From Phytohabitans kaempferiae (GTDB lineage Bacteria > Actinomycetota > Actinomycetes > Mycobacteriales > Micromonosporaceae): 64,000 bases of DNA. Made by a program: the position numbers and the translations under genes. Of the stretch, positions 10,901 through 18,879 are shown one piece after another (position 1 is the first letter of the stretch; each line of letters opens with the position of its first letter). The stretch is from positions 1 through 64,000 of the forward strand of contig NZ_JBHLUH010000005.1 of the NCBI RefSeq assembly GCF_042433955.1, written 5' to 3'. Under the pieces are notes generated by a model, which was given only the letters and a program-made list of their open reading frames with translations, ran no database searches and was not told where the DNA came from.

Positions 10901-11180
10901 CGGCCCGGAGCAGCGGCAGCGCGTCGGCGGGGATGACGTGGATGTGGCCGCCGTCCCGCCGGGTCACGAAGGGCATCGCCTCGCGCCCGGGCGCCGGCCG
11001 CACCGACGCCTTGTCGCCCGCCGTCACGGTCACCCGGTCGCCGGAGACCAACGTGACCCCGCGCGACGCGACGCCCGCGAGCGGCGCGGGCGCCGTCTCC
11101 CCTTCAGCGACAGCGGGTACGACACCGACAGCCCCGCACAGCACCACAAGTGCCGCCGCTTGGCCAATAACCCGCCGCAC
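7992..11180 (-). CDS. Secreted S8 family subtilisin-like serine protease
   Basis: A 1062-residue exported protease. The signal peptide begins RRVIGQAAALVVL and ends in AVA near residue 25. The catalytic triad is complete: Asp in VAVLDSGIDATHP (about 223), His in GHGTHVASTVAG (about 258) and Ser in GTSMAAPHVAGAA (about 416), with the oxyanion Asn in FVVAAGNVPG. A prodomain of about 190 residues precedes the catalytic domain. About 550 residues of beta-rich C-terminal domains follow, the last ending in a bacterial Ig/FN3-like segment (YVSLRATAVDSAGNTVTQTV). The GTG start is preceded by GGAGGTG at good spacing. It is probably an extracellular protein-degrading enzyme; the substrate is unknown. 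Confidence 0.93.
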   Translation of the reverse strand: MRRVIGQAAALVVLCGAVGVVPAVAEGETAPAPLAGVASRGVTLVSGDRVTVTAGDKASVRPAPGREAMPFVTRRDGGHIHVIPADALPLLRAGDLDPRLFDVTTLLEYGYDTRAELPLIVAYASDDERARVGERVAEGGATVRRELPAVDALAVAAEAERLATFWGTFTVGGPAERRLTVGVDTIWLDGLRQPALAESVPRVGAPEAWAAGYDGTGVTVAVLDSGIDATHPALAGRVTGQRNFTEQNEDDKDRSGHGTHVASTVAGSGGVAPGARLLDGKVCVVGGCAESWILAGMEWAAAEGAEVVNLSLGGPDTPGLDPVEEAVGTLTATHGTLFVVAAGNVPGAGTIASPAGADAALAVGAVSKSDALAGFSSRGPRADGAIKPDITAPGVDIVAARGADSGLPGETGTSLSGTSMAAPHVAGAAAILAQQHPDWTPARLKGALMTSARPRTGDVFAEGAGRLDVARAVARTLTASPASLSFGRLAWPHADDEPVTRTVALHNDGSAALDLDLAVDGPGTFTVSPPSVTVPPGGAAEVTVTADGRTEGPDGMLTGHLVAGDLRLPLAVDREVESYDVTVSHVGRDGADADGYVTVLASADGTIARNLPASAGTVTTRLPKGRYTLLSAITGPDGTGYATTVVGQPTLDVAGATAVTVDARQGAPLSVTVPRADAVQEFAEVAAITVGAGRTVEVGTLGRSFGGLYTAGIGGTGAGFVNRVAAAYGFDGGAYLLGWLTEERMPTGFGRTVTGADLATVRADHGHEAAGTTGQKMAWPVLPGTVMGGFAHAMPVDLPSARTEYYNTEGRVRWFRSFDEMTADQYVTSTVAPPAIYRPGQAYQEQWSRGVFGPTVASPAYEHQWVTRRGDTLLVLAPLYGDGAGRAGYSSIAAGQITLSRNGEVVASVEELTGEFEVPPEPADYRLEMSAERSGPATLSTRVSVAWTFRSGHVADSVRLPLSTVRFAPRVDSENAAPAGQVATIPVSVVAQPDSAAGPNTSLRVEVSYDDGVTWSPAPVAAGQATVDHPARDGYVSLRATAVDSAGNTVTQTVIRAYKLAV

Positions 11181-11215
11181 TATGTCACCTCCACCGAAAC
11201 GGACATCGATGGATG

Positions 11216-11221
11216 ACTATA
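11216..11221 (-). promoter_or_regulatory. Possible -10 box of the subtilase gene
   Basis: Read on the minus strand this is TATAGT, about 36 bp upstream of the protease GTG and in the only AT-rich patch of the 72-bp gap. No convincing -35 element lies 17 bp further up. Confidence 0.3.
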
Positions 11222-11252
11222 CGCGTGATCGGCGGAGGGCGCGAGGCGAGCC

Positions 11253-12161
11253 TCACAGGCGGGCGGCGATCGCCTCCGCGAAGCGCTCCGGCGCGCTGTC
11301 GGCCGTCCCCAGGAAGAGGGATGGCTCGGTGAGCTCCAGCTCGACCAGCACCGGCAGGTCGTCGGGGCCGGGAATCAGGTCGACCCGCGCGTAGACGAGG
11401 CGTTCGGCGCCACCGGGCACCGCCGCGAGCGCCTGCCGCGCGATGTCGAGCTCGGCGTCGATCGGTCTGCGCGGGCGGACCGACTCCTCCTTGTAGAGCC
11501 CATCGACGCGCTCGTGCGGCCCGGTCAGCATCGCGTTCTTGCGGATCGCGTGGCTGAACACCAGCTCGCCGCCGGTGGCGAGGAAGGTGAGCGCGGTCTC
11601 CCCGTACGTGTCCACGGCGGCCAGGTACGGCTGCACCATGACCCGCCGCCCCGCGGCGAGGAGGCGGGCCACGTGCGCGGTGGCGAGGTCGCGGTGCTCG
11701 GCCCGGCCGAGGTCGTACCGCCCGCTGTCGAGGCTGCCCGCGCCGACGGCCGGCTTGATCACGACATCTCCGCCCGGCGGCCGCCGCCACGCGCTGCCCG
11801 GCTCGACCCAGGTGGTGGGCACGACGGGCACGCCGGCGAGGGCGAGGTCGCGCAGGTAGCGCTTGTCGGTGTTCCAGGTGATGACGTCGGCGGGGTTGGC
11901 CAGGCGGGGCACCTTGGCCGCCCAGGCAAGGAACTCGTCGCGGCGCGGCGGATAGTCCCACACCGAGCGGAGCACGGCCAGGTCGAAGGCGGCCCAGTCG
12001 ACGTCTGGCGCGTCCCACACGACGGGCGCGGCGGTGATGCCCCGCCGGCTCAGCTCCGGGATGACCAGCCGGTCGTCCGGGTCGAGGGCGGTGATCTGGC
12101 CGCAGGTAACGAGAGCGACCCGGGATCGCTCCCGGGTCGCTGGGACAGAGTTTTCGTCCAC
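11253..12161 (-). CDS. ATP-grasp domain protein
   Basis: An about 302-residue protein with an ATP-grasp fold. VALVTCGQ opens the pre-ATP-grasp domain, DVVIKPAVGAGSLDSGR is the nucleotide-binding glycine loop with its lysine, VMVQPYLAAVDTYGETALTF is the second strand set, and YARVDLIPGPDDLPVLVELE carries the metal-binding Asp/Glu. Such enzymes ligate carboxylates to amines (RimK/glutathione-synthetase style), but the substrate cannot be read from sequence. The GTG at 12161 avoids overlap with the upstream gene. A 12-bp hairpin occupies codons 7-16. Confidence 0.8.
   Translation of the reverse strand: MDENSVPATRERSRVALVTCGQITALDPDDRLVIPELSRRGITAAPVVWDAPDVDWAAFDLAVLRSVWDYPPRRDEFLAWAAKVPRLANPADVITWNTDKRYLRDLALAGVPVVPTTWVEPGSAWRRPPGGDVVIKPAVGAGSLDSGRYDLGRAEHRDLATAHVARLLAAGRRVMVQPYLAAVDTYGETALTFLATGGELVFSHAIRKNAMLTGPHERVDGLYKEESVRPRRPIDAELDIARQALAAVPGGAERLVYARVDLIPGPDDLPVLVELELTEPSLFLGTADSAPERFAEAIAARL
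12114..12141. repeat. 12-bp perfect hairpin in the ATP-grasp N-terminal codons
   Basis: The arms AGCGACCCGGGA and TCCCGGGTCGCT are perfect complements around a 4-nt loop (TCGC). The hairpin lies about 20-48 nt downstream of the predicted GTG start. It could hinder early translation or transcription, or be a chance product of the codons for TRERSRVA. Confidence 0.6.
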
Positions 12162-12171
12162 GAGATGTATC

Positions 12172-12507
12172 TCAGCGAGCGAGTGACCGCCGGCCCATCG
12201 ACCTCCACAGGTCATTGCTCGGGCGCATCTGGTCCATCAGCTCGCGCTCCCACTCGTTTTCCACCTCGACGCCCGCCTTGGCGCACGCCTGGCGCGCTAC
12301 GTCGGTGGCGTCGGCGAACTGGTCCGCCCACTCTCCGTCACCCCCGACGAGAACGATCCGGGCGCCCCGCTTGCCGACGTACTCGATGACCGCCTTCGCG
12401 CCGCCGTGTCCGGCGGCGAAAGCCCGGATACCCGCGACGAGGCCGCTGGAGGCCTGCGCCGTGGCTGTCGGACCAGCGGTCATGTTGGTATCGGAACCAT
12501 CTGCCAT
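12172..12507 (-). CDS. Conserved-looking small hypothetical protein
   Basis: An about 111-residue soluble protein (from the ATG at 12507, MADGSDTNMTAG) that I do not recognise. The body has a plausible alpha/beta pattern: VAGIRAFAAGHGGAKAVIEY, ARIVLVGGDGEWADQFAD, then DVARQACAKAGVEVENEWER. Codon use is as GC-biased as the neighbours, supporting a real gene. It ends just before the ATP-grasp gene, so the two may be co-transcribed. There are no membrane segments, signal peptide or metal motif. Confidence 0.65.
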   Translation of the reverse strand: MADGSDTNMTAGPTATAQASSGLVAGIRAFAAGHGGAKAVIEYVGKRGARIVLVGGDGEWADQFADATDVARQACAKAGVEVENEWERELMDQMRPSNDLWRSMGRRSLAR

Positions 12508-12727
12508 GTGATCGAGCGTAAGCAGATCACGGGGCACTCGACGTCCCTCTCGCGTTCTTTTGTGATGCCAATTACCCGACGTTTAAACCCCGTATCCTTG
12601 TCGTTTCGCCCGACTTATCGCCTTAAATCATGGCAATAGGCGCGGACAAAAAGGACACTATTCAAGGGCTTGATCGACCGTCCGGCAAATCCGGCGTTTC
12701 ACGGATCGAAAGCCTCGAAACGGTCAC

Positions 12728-13717
12728 TCAGACCAGGGCGTCGACGGCCACCGCGATGAAAAGGATCGTCAGGTAGGTGATCGTCCAGTGGAACAGCCGC
12801 ATCGGGCGCATCTGCTCCCCGCGCCGCGCCCGCCCCACGAGCGCGTGCGACTCGCGCAGCAGCAGCGCGCCGGTGAGCAGCGCGACCAGCACGTAGATCG
12901 GGCCGAGCCCGAACGCCTCCCGGCCCAGCGGCCAGACCGCGACCGAGGCCGCGACGGTGAGCCAACTGAAGAGCACGATCTCCACGTTGACCCGGCGCTG
13001 CGAGGCGACCACCGGCAGCATCGGGATGCCGGCGCGGGCGTAGTCGGCCCGGAACCGGATGGCCAGCGCGTAGAAGTGCGGCATCTGCCAGAAGAAGACG
13101 ACGGCGAAGAGCCCCCACGCGGTGGCCGAGAGCCCGCCGGTCACCGCGGCCCAGCCGATCAGCACCGGCGCGGACCCGCACACACCGCCCCAGAACGTGT
13201 TGGCCGGCGTGCTCCGCTTGAGCCACAGCGTGTAGACCACGTCGTAGTAGACGATCGCCGCCAGGGTGAGCCCGGTGGCGAGCCAGTTGGTGAACGCGGC
13301 CATCAGCGACACCGACACCACGCCCAGCACCAGGCCGAAGACCAGCGCGCTGCGGGGCGAGACCCGGTGCGCCGGCAGCGGGCGTCGCGAGGTGCGCTTC
13401 ATGACCTGGTCGATGTCGCGGTCGATGTAGCAGTTGAGCGCGTTGGCCGCGCCCGCCGCGAGCGAGCCGCCGACCAGCACGACGGCGACAAGCCACAGCG
13501 ACGGGATGCCACCGGCGGCGAGCATCATCGCCGGCACGGTGGTGACGAGCAGCAACTCGACGATGCGCGGCTTGGTCAGCGCCACGTACGCCTTGATCAC
13601 CGCGAGCACGTCGCCCGCGCGCACGCGCTGCCGGGGCGGTACCAGGTCGCGCGGGGCGACCGGCACCAGCGGCCGGGCGGTGGCCGGCGGGTGGGGGCGC
13701 TCGGTGATCGTACTCAC
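12728..13717 (-). CDS. ctaB: Heme O synthase (protoheme IX farnesyltransferase)
   Basis: A UbiA-family prenyltransferase that adds farnesyl to protoheme, the step before CtaA. The first Asp-rich motif is NCYIDRDIDQVMKRTSRRPL, the second is near VYYDVVYTLWLKR, and nine or so membrane helices fit the family. The protein is about 329 aa. The GTG at 13717 is preferred because a GGAAGG ribosome-binding site lies about 11 nt upstream; a GTG at 13729 would overlap that site. It is divergent from tkt across a 267-bp gap. Confidence 0.95.
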   Translation of the reverse strand: MSTITERPHPPATARPLVPVAPRDLVPPRQRVRAGDVLAVIKAYVALTKPRIVELLLVTTVPAMMLAAGGIPSLWLVAVVLVGGSLAAGAANALNCYIDRDIDQVMKRTSRRPLPAHRVSPRSALVFGLVLGVVSVSLMAAFTNWLATGLTLAAIVYYDVVYTLWLKRSTPANTFWGGVCGSAPVLIGWAAVTGGLSATAWGLFAVVFFWQMPHFYALAIRFRADYARAGIPMLPVVASQRRVNVEIVLFSWLTVAASVAVWPLGREAFGLGPIYVLVALLTGALLLRESHALVGRARRGEQMRPMRLFHWTITYLTILFIAVAVDALV

Positions 13718-13984
13718 GTGGTGGGTCACCTTCCGGGCGTCGGCGCGGGGCGCGCGGCTCTGCGGGCGGCTCTGCGACGCGGTGATCCGGCAAGGTCAAC
13801 GGCGCCGACCGACAGGGTACGCGCTGGCAGAACGCCACCTACTACGACCCCACGTAGATGAGACGGCACGTGCGCCCGGTCACAGCTCGCCGTCTCACGC
13901 GTCGGCCGGTCACCCCGCGCACGTTTAGCACGGGTAGATAGGGTCATCGCAAGAGGGTTGCCGCATTGCCGAGGAGCACAAATC

Positions 13985-16117
13985 GTGACCGCGAACGAAG
14001 CTTCACTGACCTGGTCCGAGCTCGACCGCAAAGCGGTCGACACCGTACGGGCCCTGGCCATGGACGCCGTGGAAAAGGCCGGCAACGGCCACCCCGGCAC
14101 CGCGATGAGCCTGGCACCGGCGGCGTATCTGCTGTTCAACAAGCTGCTGCGTCATGATCCGACGGATCCACAGTGGCCGGGCCGGGACCGCTTCGTGCTG
14201 TCCATGGGTCACTCCAGCCTCACCCTCTACATCCAGCTCTACCTATCCGGCTACGGGCTGAGCCTCGACGACCTCAAGTCGCTGCGGCAGTGGGGCTCGC
14301 TCACACCGGGTCACCCCGAGCACGGCCACACCCCCGGCGTCGAGACCACGACCGGCCCGCTCGGCCAGGGCGTGGGCAACGCGGTCGGCATGGCGTTCGC
14401 GGCACGGCGTGAGCGGGGCCTCTTCGACCCGGAGGCCGAGCCGGGCCAGTCCCCCTTCGACCACCACATCTGGGCGTTCGCCTCCGACGGCGACCTCGAG
14501 GAGGGCATCAGCCACGAGGCGGGCGCGCTCGCCGGCCACCAGAAGCTGGGCAACCTGATCCTGCTCTGGGACGACAACGAGATCTCGATCGAAGACGACA
14601 CCAGGATCGCCAAGAGCGAAGACATCGCCAAGCGCTACGAGGCGTACGGCTGGCACGTGCAGACCGTCGACTGGCGCGGCGGCCACCACGCCGACGAGGG
14701 CGAGTACAACGAGGACGTGCAGGCGCTGTTCGCCGCGTTCGAGGCGGCGCGGGCGGAGACCGAGCGTCCCTCGTTCATCGCGCTGCGCACCATCATCGCC
14801 TGGCCCGCGCCCACCAAGCAGAACACCGGCAAGTCGCACGGCTCGGCCCTCGGCGCCGAGGAGGTCGCCGCCACCAAGAAGCTGCTCGGCCTGGACCCGG
14901 ACTCGTCGTTCGCGGTGGACGAGAAGGTGCTCGCCCACGCCCGCGAGGTGGTCGACCGGGGCCGCACGGCGCGCGCCACGTGGCAGGAGAAGTTCGACGC
15001 CTGGGCCGCCGCCAACCCCGAGCGCAAGGCCCTCTTCGACCGGCTGGCCAACCGTTCTCTCCCGGATGGCTGGACCGAGGCGCTGCCGGAGTTTCCGGCG
15101 GACCCCAAGGGTGTCGCGACCCGGGCCGCCTCCGGCAAGATCCTCTCCGCGCTCGCGCCGGTGCTGCCCGAGCTGTGGGGCGGCTCGGCCGACCTGGCCG
15201 AGAGCAACAACACCACGATGAAGGGCGAGCCCTCGTTCGTCCCGCCGGAGCACGCGACCAAGGAGTTCCCCGGCAACATCTACGGCCGCACGCTGCACTT
15301 CGGCATCCGCGAGCACGCGATGGGCGCCATCCTCAACGGCATCCTGCTGCACGGCGGTACCCGCCCGTACGGCGGCACCTTCCTGGTCTTCAGCGACTAC
15401 ATGCGCCCGGCCGTACGGCTGGCCGCGCTGATGAAGCTGCCGGCCATCTACGTCTGGACGCACGACTCCATCGGCCTCGGCGAGGACGGCCCGACGCACC
15501 AGCCGATCGAGCACCTGTCGGCACTGCGCGCGATCCCCGGCCTCGATGTGGTCCGCCCGGCCGACGCCAACGAGACCTCGGTGGCGTGGCGGCTGGCGCT
15601 GGAGCACACCGACCGTCCCACCGCCCTGGCGCTGACCCGGCAGGCGCTGCCGGTCCTCGACCGCGGCGTCGTGGCGAGCGCCGAGGGCGTCGCCAAGGGC
15701 GGCTACACACTGGCCGACGCGTCCGACGGGCAGCCGCAGGTGATCATCATCGCCAGCGGTTCCGAGGTGCAGCTCGCGCTCACCGCGCGGGAGCGCCTGG
15801 AGGCCGACGGCACGCCGGCGCGCGTGGTGTCGATGCCGTGCCAGGAGTGGTTCCGCGAGCAGGACGAGGCATACCGCGAGTCGGTGATCCCCCGTGGCGT
15901 ACGAGCGCGGGTGAGCGTCGAGGCCGCGATCGCGATGTCCTGGCGCGATCTGATCGGTGACTGCGGCGAGGCTGTGAGCATCGAGCATTACGGGGCAAGC
16001 GCGCCCTACCAGGTGCTGTTCGAGCAGTTCGGCTTCACGGCCGACCGCGTGGTGGCCGCCGCACACGCCTCGCTCGCGAGGGTCGGCGCAATCACCGGCT
16101 CAACCACCGGAAACTAA
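13985..16117 (+). CDS. tkt: Transketolase
   Basis: A ThDP enzyme (710 aa) that moves two-carbon units between ketose and aldose phosphates. It shows GNGHPGTAMSLAPAAYLLF at the N terminus, HGHTPGVETTTGPLGQG, the ThDP/Mg motif beginning SDGDLEEGISHEAGALAGH, and REHAMGAILNGI in the Pyr domain. The GTG at 13985 is set by GAGGAG eight bases upstream. It opens the pentose phosphate run; tal follows after 31 bp. Confidence 0.97.
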   Translation: MTANEASLTWSELDRKAVDTVRALAMDAVEKAGNGHPGTAMSLAPAAYLLFNKLLRHDPTDPQWPGRDRFVLSMGHSSLTLYIQLYLSGYGLSLDDLKSLRQWGSLTPGHPEHGHTPGVETTTGPLGQGVGNAVGMAFAARRERGLFDPEAEPGQSPFDHHIWAFASDGDLEEGISHEAGALAGHQKLGNLILLWDDNEISIEDDTRIAKSEDIAKRYEAYGWHVQTVDWRGGHHADEGEYNEDVQALFAAFEAARAETERPSFIALRTIIAWPAPTKQNTGKSHGSALGAEEVAATKKLLGLDPDSSFAVDEKVLAHAREVVDRGRTARATWQEKFDAWAAANPERKALFDRLANRSLPDGWTEALPEFPADPKGVATRAASGKILSALAPVLPELWGGSADLAESNNTTMKGEPSFVPPEHATKEFPGNIYGRTLHFGIREHAMGAILNGILLHGGTRPYGGTFLVFSDYMRPAVRLAALMKLPAIYVWTHDSIGLGEDGPTHQPIEHLSALRAIPGLDVVRPADANETSVAWRLALEHTDRPTALALTRQALPVLDRGVVASAEGVAKGGYTLADASDGQPQVIIIASGSEVQLALTARERLEADGTPARVVSMPCQEWFREQDEAYRESVIPRGVRARVSVEAAIAMSWRDLIGDCGEAVSIEHYGASAPYQVLFEQFGFTADRVVAAAHASLARVGAITGSTTGN

Positions 16118-16148
16118 GCAGACGGGCGACTGAGGGAGATTGGTATTC

Positions 16149-17261
16149 ATGACTGACCGGCTTGGTGAACTGTCCGCTGCCGGCGTGGCGGTGTGGATCG
16201 ACGATCTGTCGAGGGTGCGGCTGGAGTCCGGTGGGCTCGACCAGCTGCGCCGCGAGAAGCACGTGGTGGGCGTGACCACCAACCCGACCATCTTCGCGAA
16301 GGCGCTGGGCGACGCCCACGCGTACGACTGGCAGGTGCGCGACCTCGCCCTGCGCGGGGTCTCCGTCGAAGAGGCGGTGCGCATGCTGACCACGTACGAC
16401 GTGCGGTGGGCGACCGACGTGATGAAGCCGGCGTACGAGGCTTCCGGGGGCGTCGACGGGCGTGTGTCGATCGAGGTCGACCCACGCCTGGCGCACGAGA
16501 CCGAGAAGACCATCGCCGAGGCGAAGTCGCTGTGGTGGCTGGTCGACCGCCCCAACCTCTTCATCAAGATCCCGGCGACCCGCGCGGGCCTGCCGGCGAT
16601 CACCGCGACGCTCGCGCAGGGCATCAGTGTCAACGTCACGCTGATCTTCTCGCTCCAGCGGTACACCGAGGTGATGGACGCGTTCCTCTCCGGCCTGGAG
16701 CAGGCGCGGGCCAACGGGCACGACCTCACCAAGATCGGTTCGGTGGCGTCGTTCTTCGTCTCCCGGGTCGACACCGAGGTCGACAAGCGGCTCGACAAGA
16801 TCGGGTCGGAGGAGGCCAAGTCACTCAAGGGCAAGGCGGCGATCGCCAACGCCCGCCTGGCGTACGAGCGGTACACCGAGGTCTTCAGCTCCGACCGCTG
16901 GCAGGCGCTGGCCGACGCGGGCGCGCACCCGCAGCGTCCACTGTGGGCATCCACCTCGACGAAGAACCCGGACTTCCGGGACGTCATCTACGTCGAGGAG
17001 ATGATCGCCCCCGGCGTCGTCAACACGATGCCGGAGCCGACCATCCACGCGTACGCGGACCACGGGGAGACCCGCGGTGACACCGTGACCGGCTTGTACG
17101 ACGACGCCCGCAAGGTGCTCGACGACCTCGCCAAGCTCGGCATCGAGTACGACGACGTGGTCGAGACCCTGGAGCGCGAGGGCGTGGAGAAGTTCGAGGC
17201 GAGCTGGGTGGAGCTGTTGCAGACCGTGGAGAACCAGCTTTCCAATGCCACCGATGCGTGA
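16149..17261 (+). CDS. tal: Transaldolase
   Basis: A TIM-barrel enzyme (370 aa) transferring dihydroxyacetone units. The Schiff-base lysine is in NLFIKIPATRAG, with VTTNPTIFAKAL early and WASTSTKNPDF late, as in the long actinobacterial class. The ATG at 16149 follows AGGGAGA. Its 3' end overlaps pgi by 17 bp, which suggests coupled translation. Confidence 0.97.
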   Translation: MTDRLGELSAAGVAVWIDDLSRVRLESGGLDQLRREKHVVGVTTNPTIFAKALGDAHAYDWQVRDLALRGVSVEEAVRMLTTYDVRWATDVMKPAYEASGGVDGRVSIEVDPRLAHETEKTIAEAKSLWWLVDRPNLFIKIPATRAGLPAITATLAQGISVNVTLIFSLQRYTEVMDAFLSGLEQARANGHDLTKIGSVASFFVSRVDTEVDKRLDKIGSEEAKSLKGKAAIANARLAYERYTEVFSSDRWQALADAGAHPQRPLWASTSTKNPDFRDVIYVEEMIAPGVVNTMPEPTIHAYADHGETRGDTVTGLYDDARKVLDDLAKLGIEYDDVVETLEREGVEKFEASWVELLQTVENQLSNATDA

Positions 17262-18867
17262 AGTCGAGGCGGCCGCGGGGCTGGCCGTCTGGGGCGCGGA
17301 CGCCGTTGGCGCCGCGGCCCGGGCGGCCCTCGTCAAGGACGGAGTCCCCGGGCTCCTCGTGCGGAAGGACCCCACGCTTTGGGGGCCCGACGCGGAGGCG
17401 GAAGCCAGGATCAGGCTGGGCTGGATCGACACGCACCGCCGCAGCCGCCAGCTCCTCCCCCTGCTCGCCGAGCTGAAGGAGGAGCTGGCTGACCTCGACC
17501 GCGTGGTGCTCGCCGGGATGGGCGGCTCGGCGTTCGCCGCCGAGGTGATCACCCGTACGCTCGGCCGCCCGCTCACCGTGCTCGACACCACCGACCCGGG
17601 TCAGATCGGCAGGGCCATCTCCGACCGGCTCGAACGCACGGTGGTGGTGGTCTCCAGCAAGTCCGGCACCACGATCGAGACCGACAGCGTGCGCCGCGCC
17701 TACCTCGGCGCCTTCCTCGACGCGGGGCTGACCCCGGCCGAGGCGGGGCGGCACTTCGTGATCGTGACCGACCCCGGCTCGCCGCTGGAGGAGGTCGCCC
17801 GCGAGATGGGCGCGACCGTGGTGCTCGCCGACCCGGAGGTGGGCGGGCGCTACGCGGCGCTGACCGCGTTCGGCCTCGTACCCGCGGCTCTGGCCGGTGT
17901 CGACGTGGCCGAGCTGCTCGACCAGGCCGAGGAGCTGCTGCCCACGCTCGCCCTGGGGGGCGACAACCCGGCGCTCGCGCTGGGCGCCGCACTCGGTGCG
18001 GCCACCTCGTCGGGCAAAGACAAGATCGCCCTGGTACCGGACGGCACCGGCATCGTCGGCCTCGACGAATGGGCCGAGCAGTTGCTCGCCGAGTCGACCG
18101 GCAAGGAGGGCACCGGCATGTTGCCGGTGGTGCTCGAATCGCCGGGGGCACCGGTCGACGGCGCCGACGTGCTCACCGTGACGCTGGGCGGCTCGCTGCC
18201 GGCCGGCGCGGTGCCCGGCGGCGGTGTACTCCCCGACGTCGCGGTCAACGGCCCGCTCGGCGCCCAGTTCCTGACCTGGGAGTTCGCCACCGCCCTCGCC
18301 GGCCGGGTGATCGGGGTCGACCCGCTCAGCCTGCCCAGCAAGAGCGACTCCAAGGACAACGCCGCCCAGATCCTGGCCTCCGGCCCCCCGGTGGAGCAGC
18401 CCTCCTTCGTCGAGGGCGCGATCGAGGTCTACGGCACCGGCACCTCCACGCTCGCCGGTGCGCTCAGCGCCGTGCTGCTCGATGCCCGCCCCACCGGGTA
18501 CCTCGCGGTGATGGCCTACCTCGACCGGCACGCCGACGCCGCGCTCGCCGGTGTGCGGCCGCTGCTCGCGGCGATGGCCCGGCGCCCGGTCACCTTCGGC
18601 TGGGGGCCGCGCTTCCTGCACTCGACCTCGCTGTACCACAAGGACGGGCCGCCACTCGGCGCGTTCCTCCAGATCACCGGCGCGGTGGCTGCCGACTTGG
18701 CGGTGCCCGGCCGGCCGTACACCTTTGGCCAGCTCCAGGCGGCTCAAGCCGCCGGCGACCGGCAGGCGCTGGTGCGTCGCGGGCGTCCGGTCATCCGCCT
18801 CCACCTGACGGACCGGGCGTCGGGCATCGTTCAGTTGTTGGACGCTGCCCGGTCCCTAGGGAACTGA
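17245..18867 (+). CDS. pgi: Glucose-6-phosphate isomerase
   Basis: Interconverts glucose-6-P and fructose-6-P. SIS domains contain VVVVSSKSGTTIETDSVRRA and the C-terminal FGWGPRFLHSTSLYHKDGP. Length is 540 aa, as in other actinobacterial Pgi proteins located between tal and zwf. It starts inside the end of tal, and zwf follows after 12 bp. Confidence 0.93.
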   Translation: MPPMREVEAAAGLAVWGADAVGAAARAALVKDGVPGLLVRKDPTLWGPDAEAEARIRLGWIDTHRRSRQLLPLLAELKEELADLDRVVLAGMGGSAFAAEVITRTLGRPLTVLDTTDPGQIGRAISDRLERTVVVVSSKSGTTIETDSVRRAYLGAFLDAGLTPAEAGRHFVIVTDPGSPLEEVAREMGATVVLADPEVGGRYAALTAFGLVPAALAGVDVAELLDQAEELLPTLALGGDNPALALGAALGAATSSGKDKIALVPDGTGIVGLDEWAEQLLAESTGKEGTGMLPVVLESPGAPVDGADVLTVTLGGSLPAGAVPGGGVLPDVAVNGPLGAQFLTWEFATALAGRVIGVDPLSLPSKSDSKDNAAQILASGPPVEQPSFVEGAIEVYGTGTSTLAGALSAVLLDARPTGYLAVMAYLDRHADAALAGVRPLLAAMARRPVTFGWGPRFLHSTSLYHKDGPPLGAFLQITGAVAADLAVPGRPYTFGQLQAAQAAGDRQALVRRGRPVIRLHLTDRASGIVQLLDAARSLGN

Positions 18868-18879
18868 AAGGATAGTCCC

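Noticed and set aside
8094..11216. 1040-codon plus-strand frame over the subtilase
   Set aside because: Shadow frame rich in Arg/Gly/His with no domain; the opposite strand has a complete catalytic triad and signal peptide.
13860..13896. 8-bp inverted repeat GAGACGGC / GCCGTCTC between ctaB and tkt as a terminator
   Set aside because: It sits in a divergent promoter gap where no terminator is expected, and the arms are far apart. An operator is possible but unsupported.
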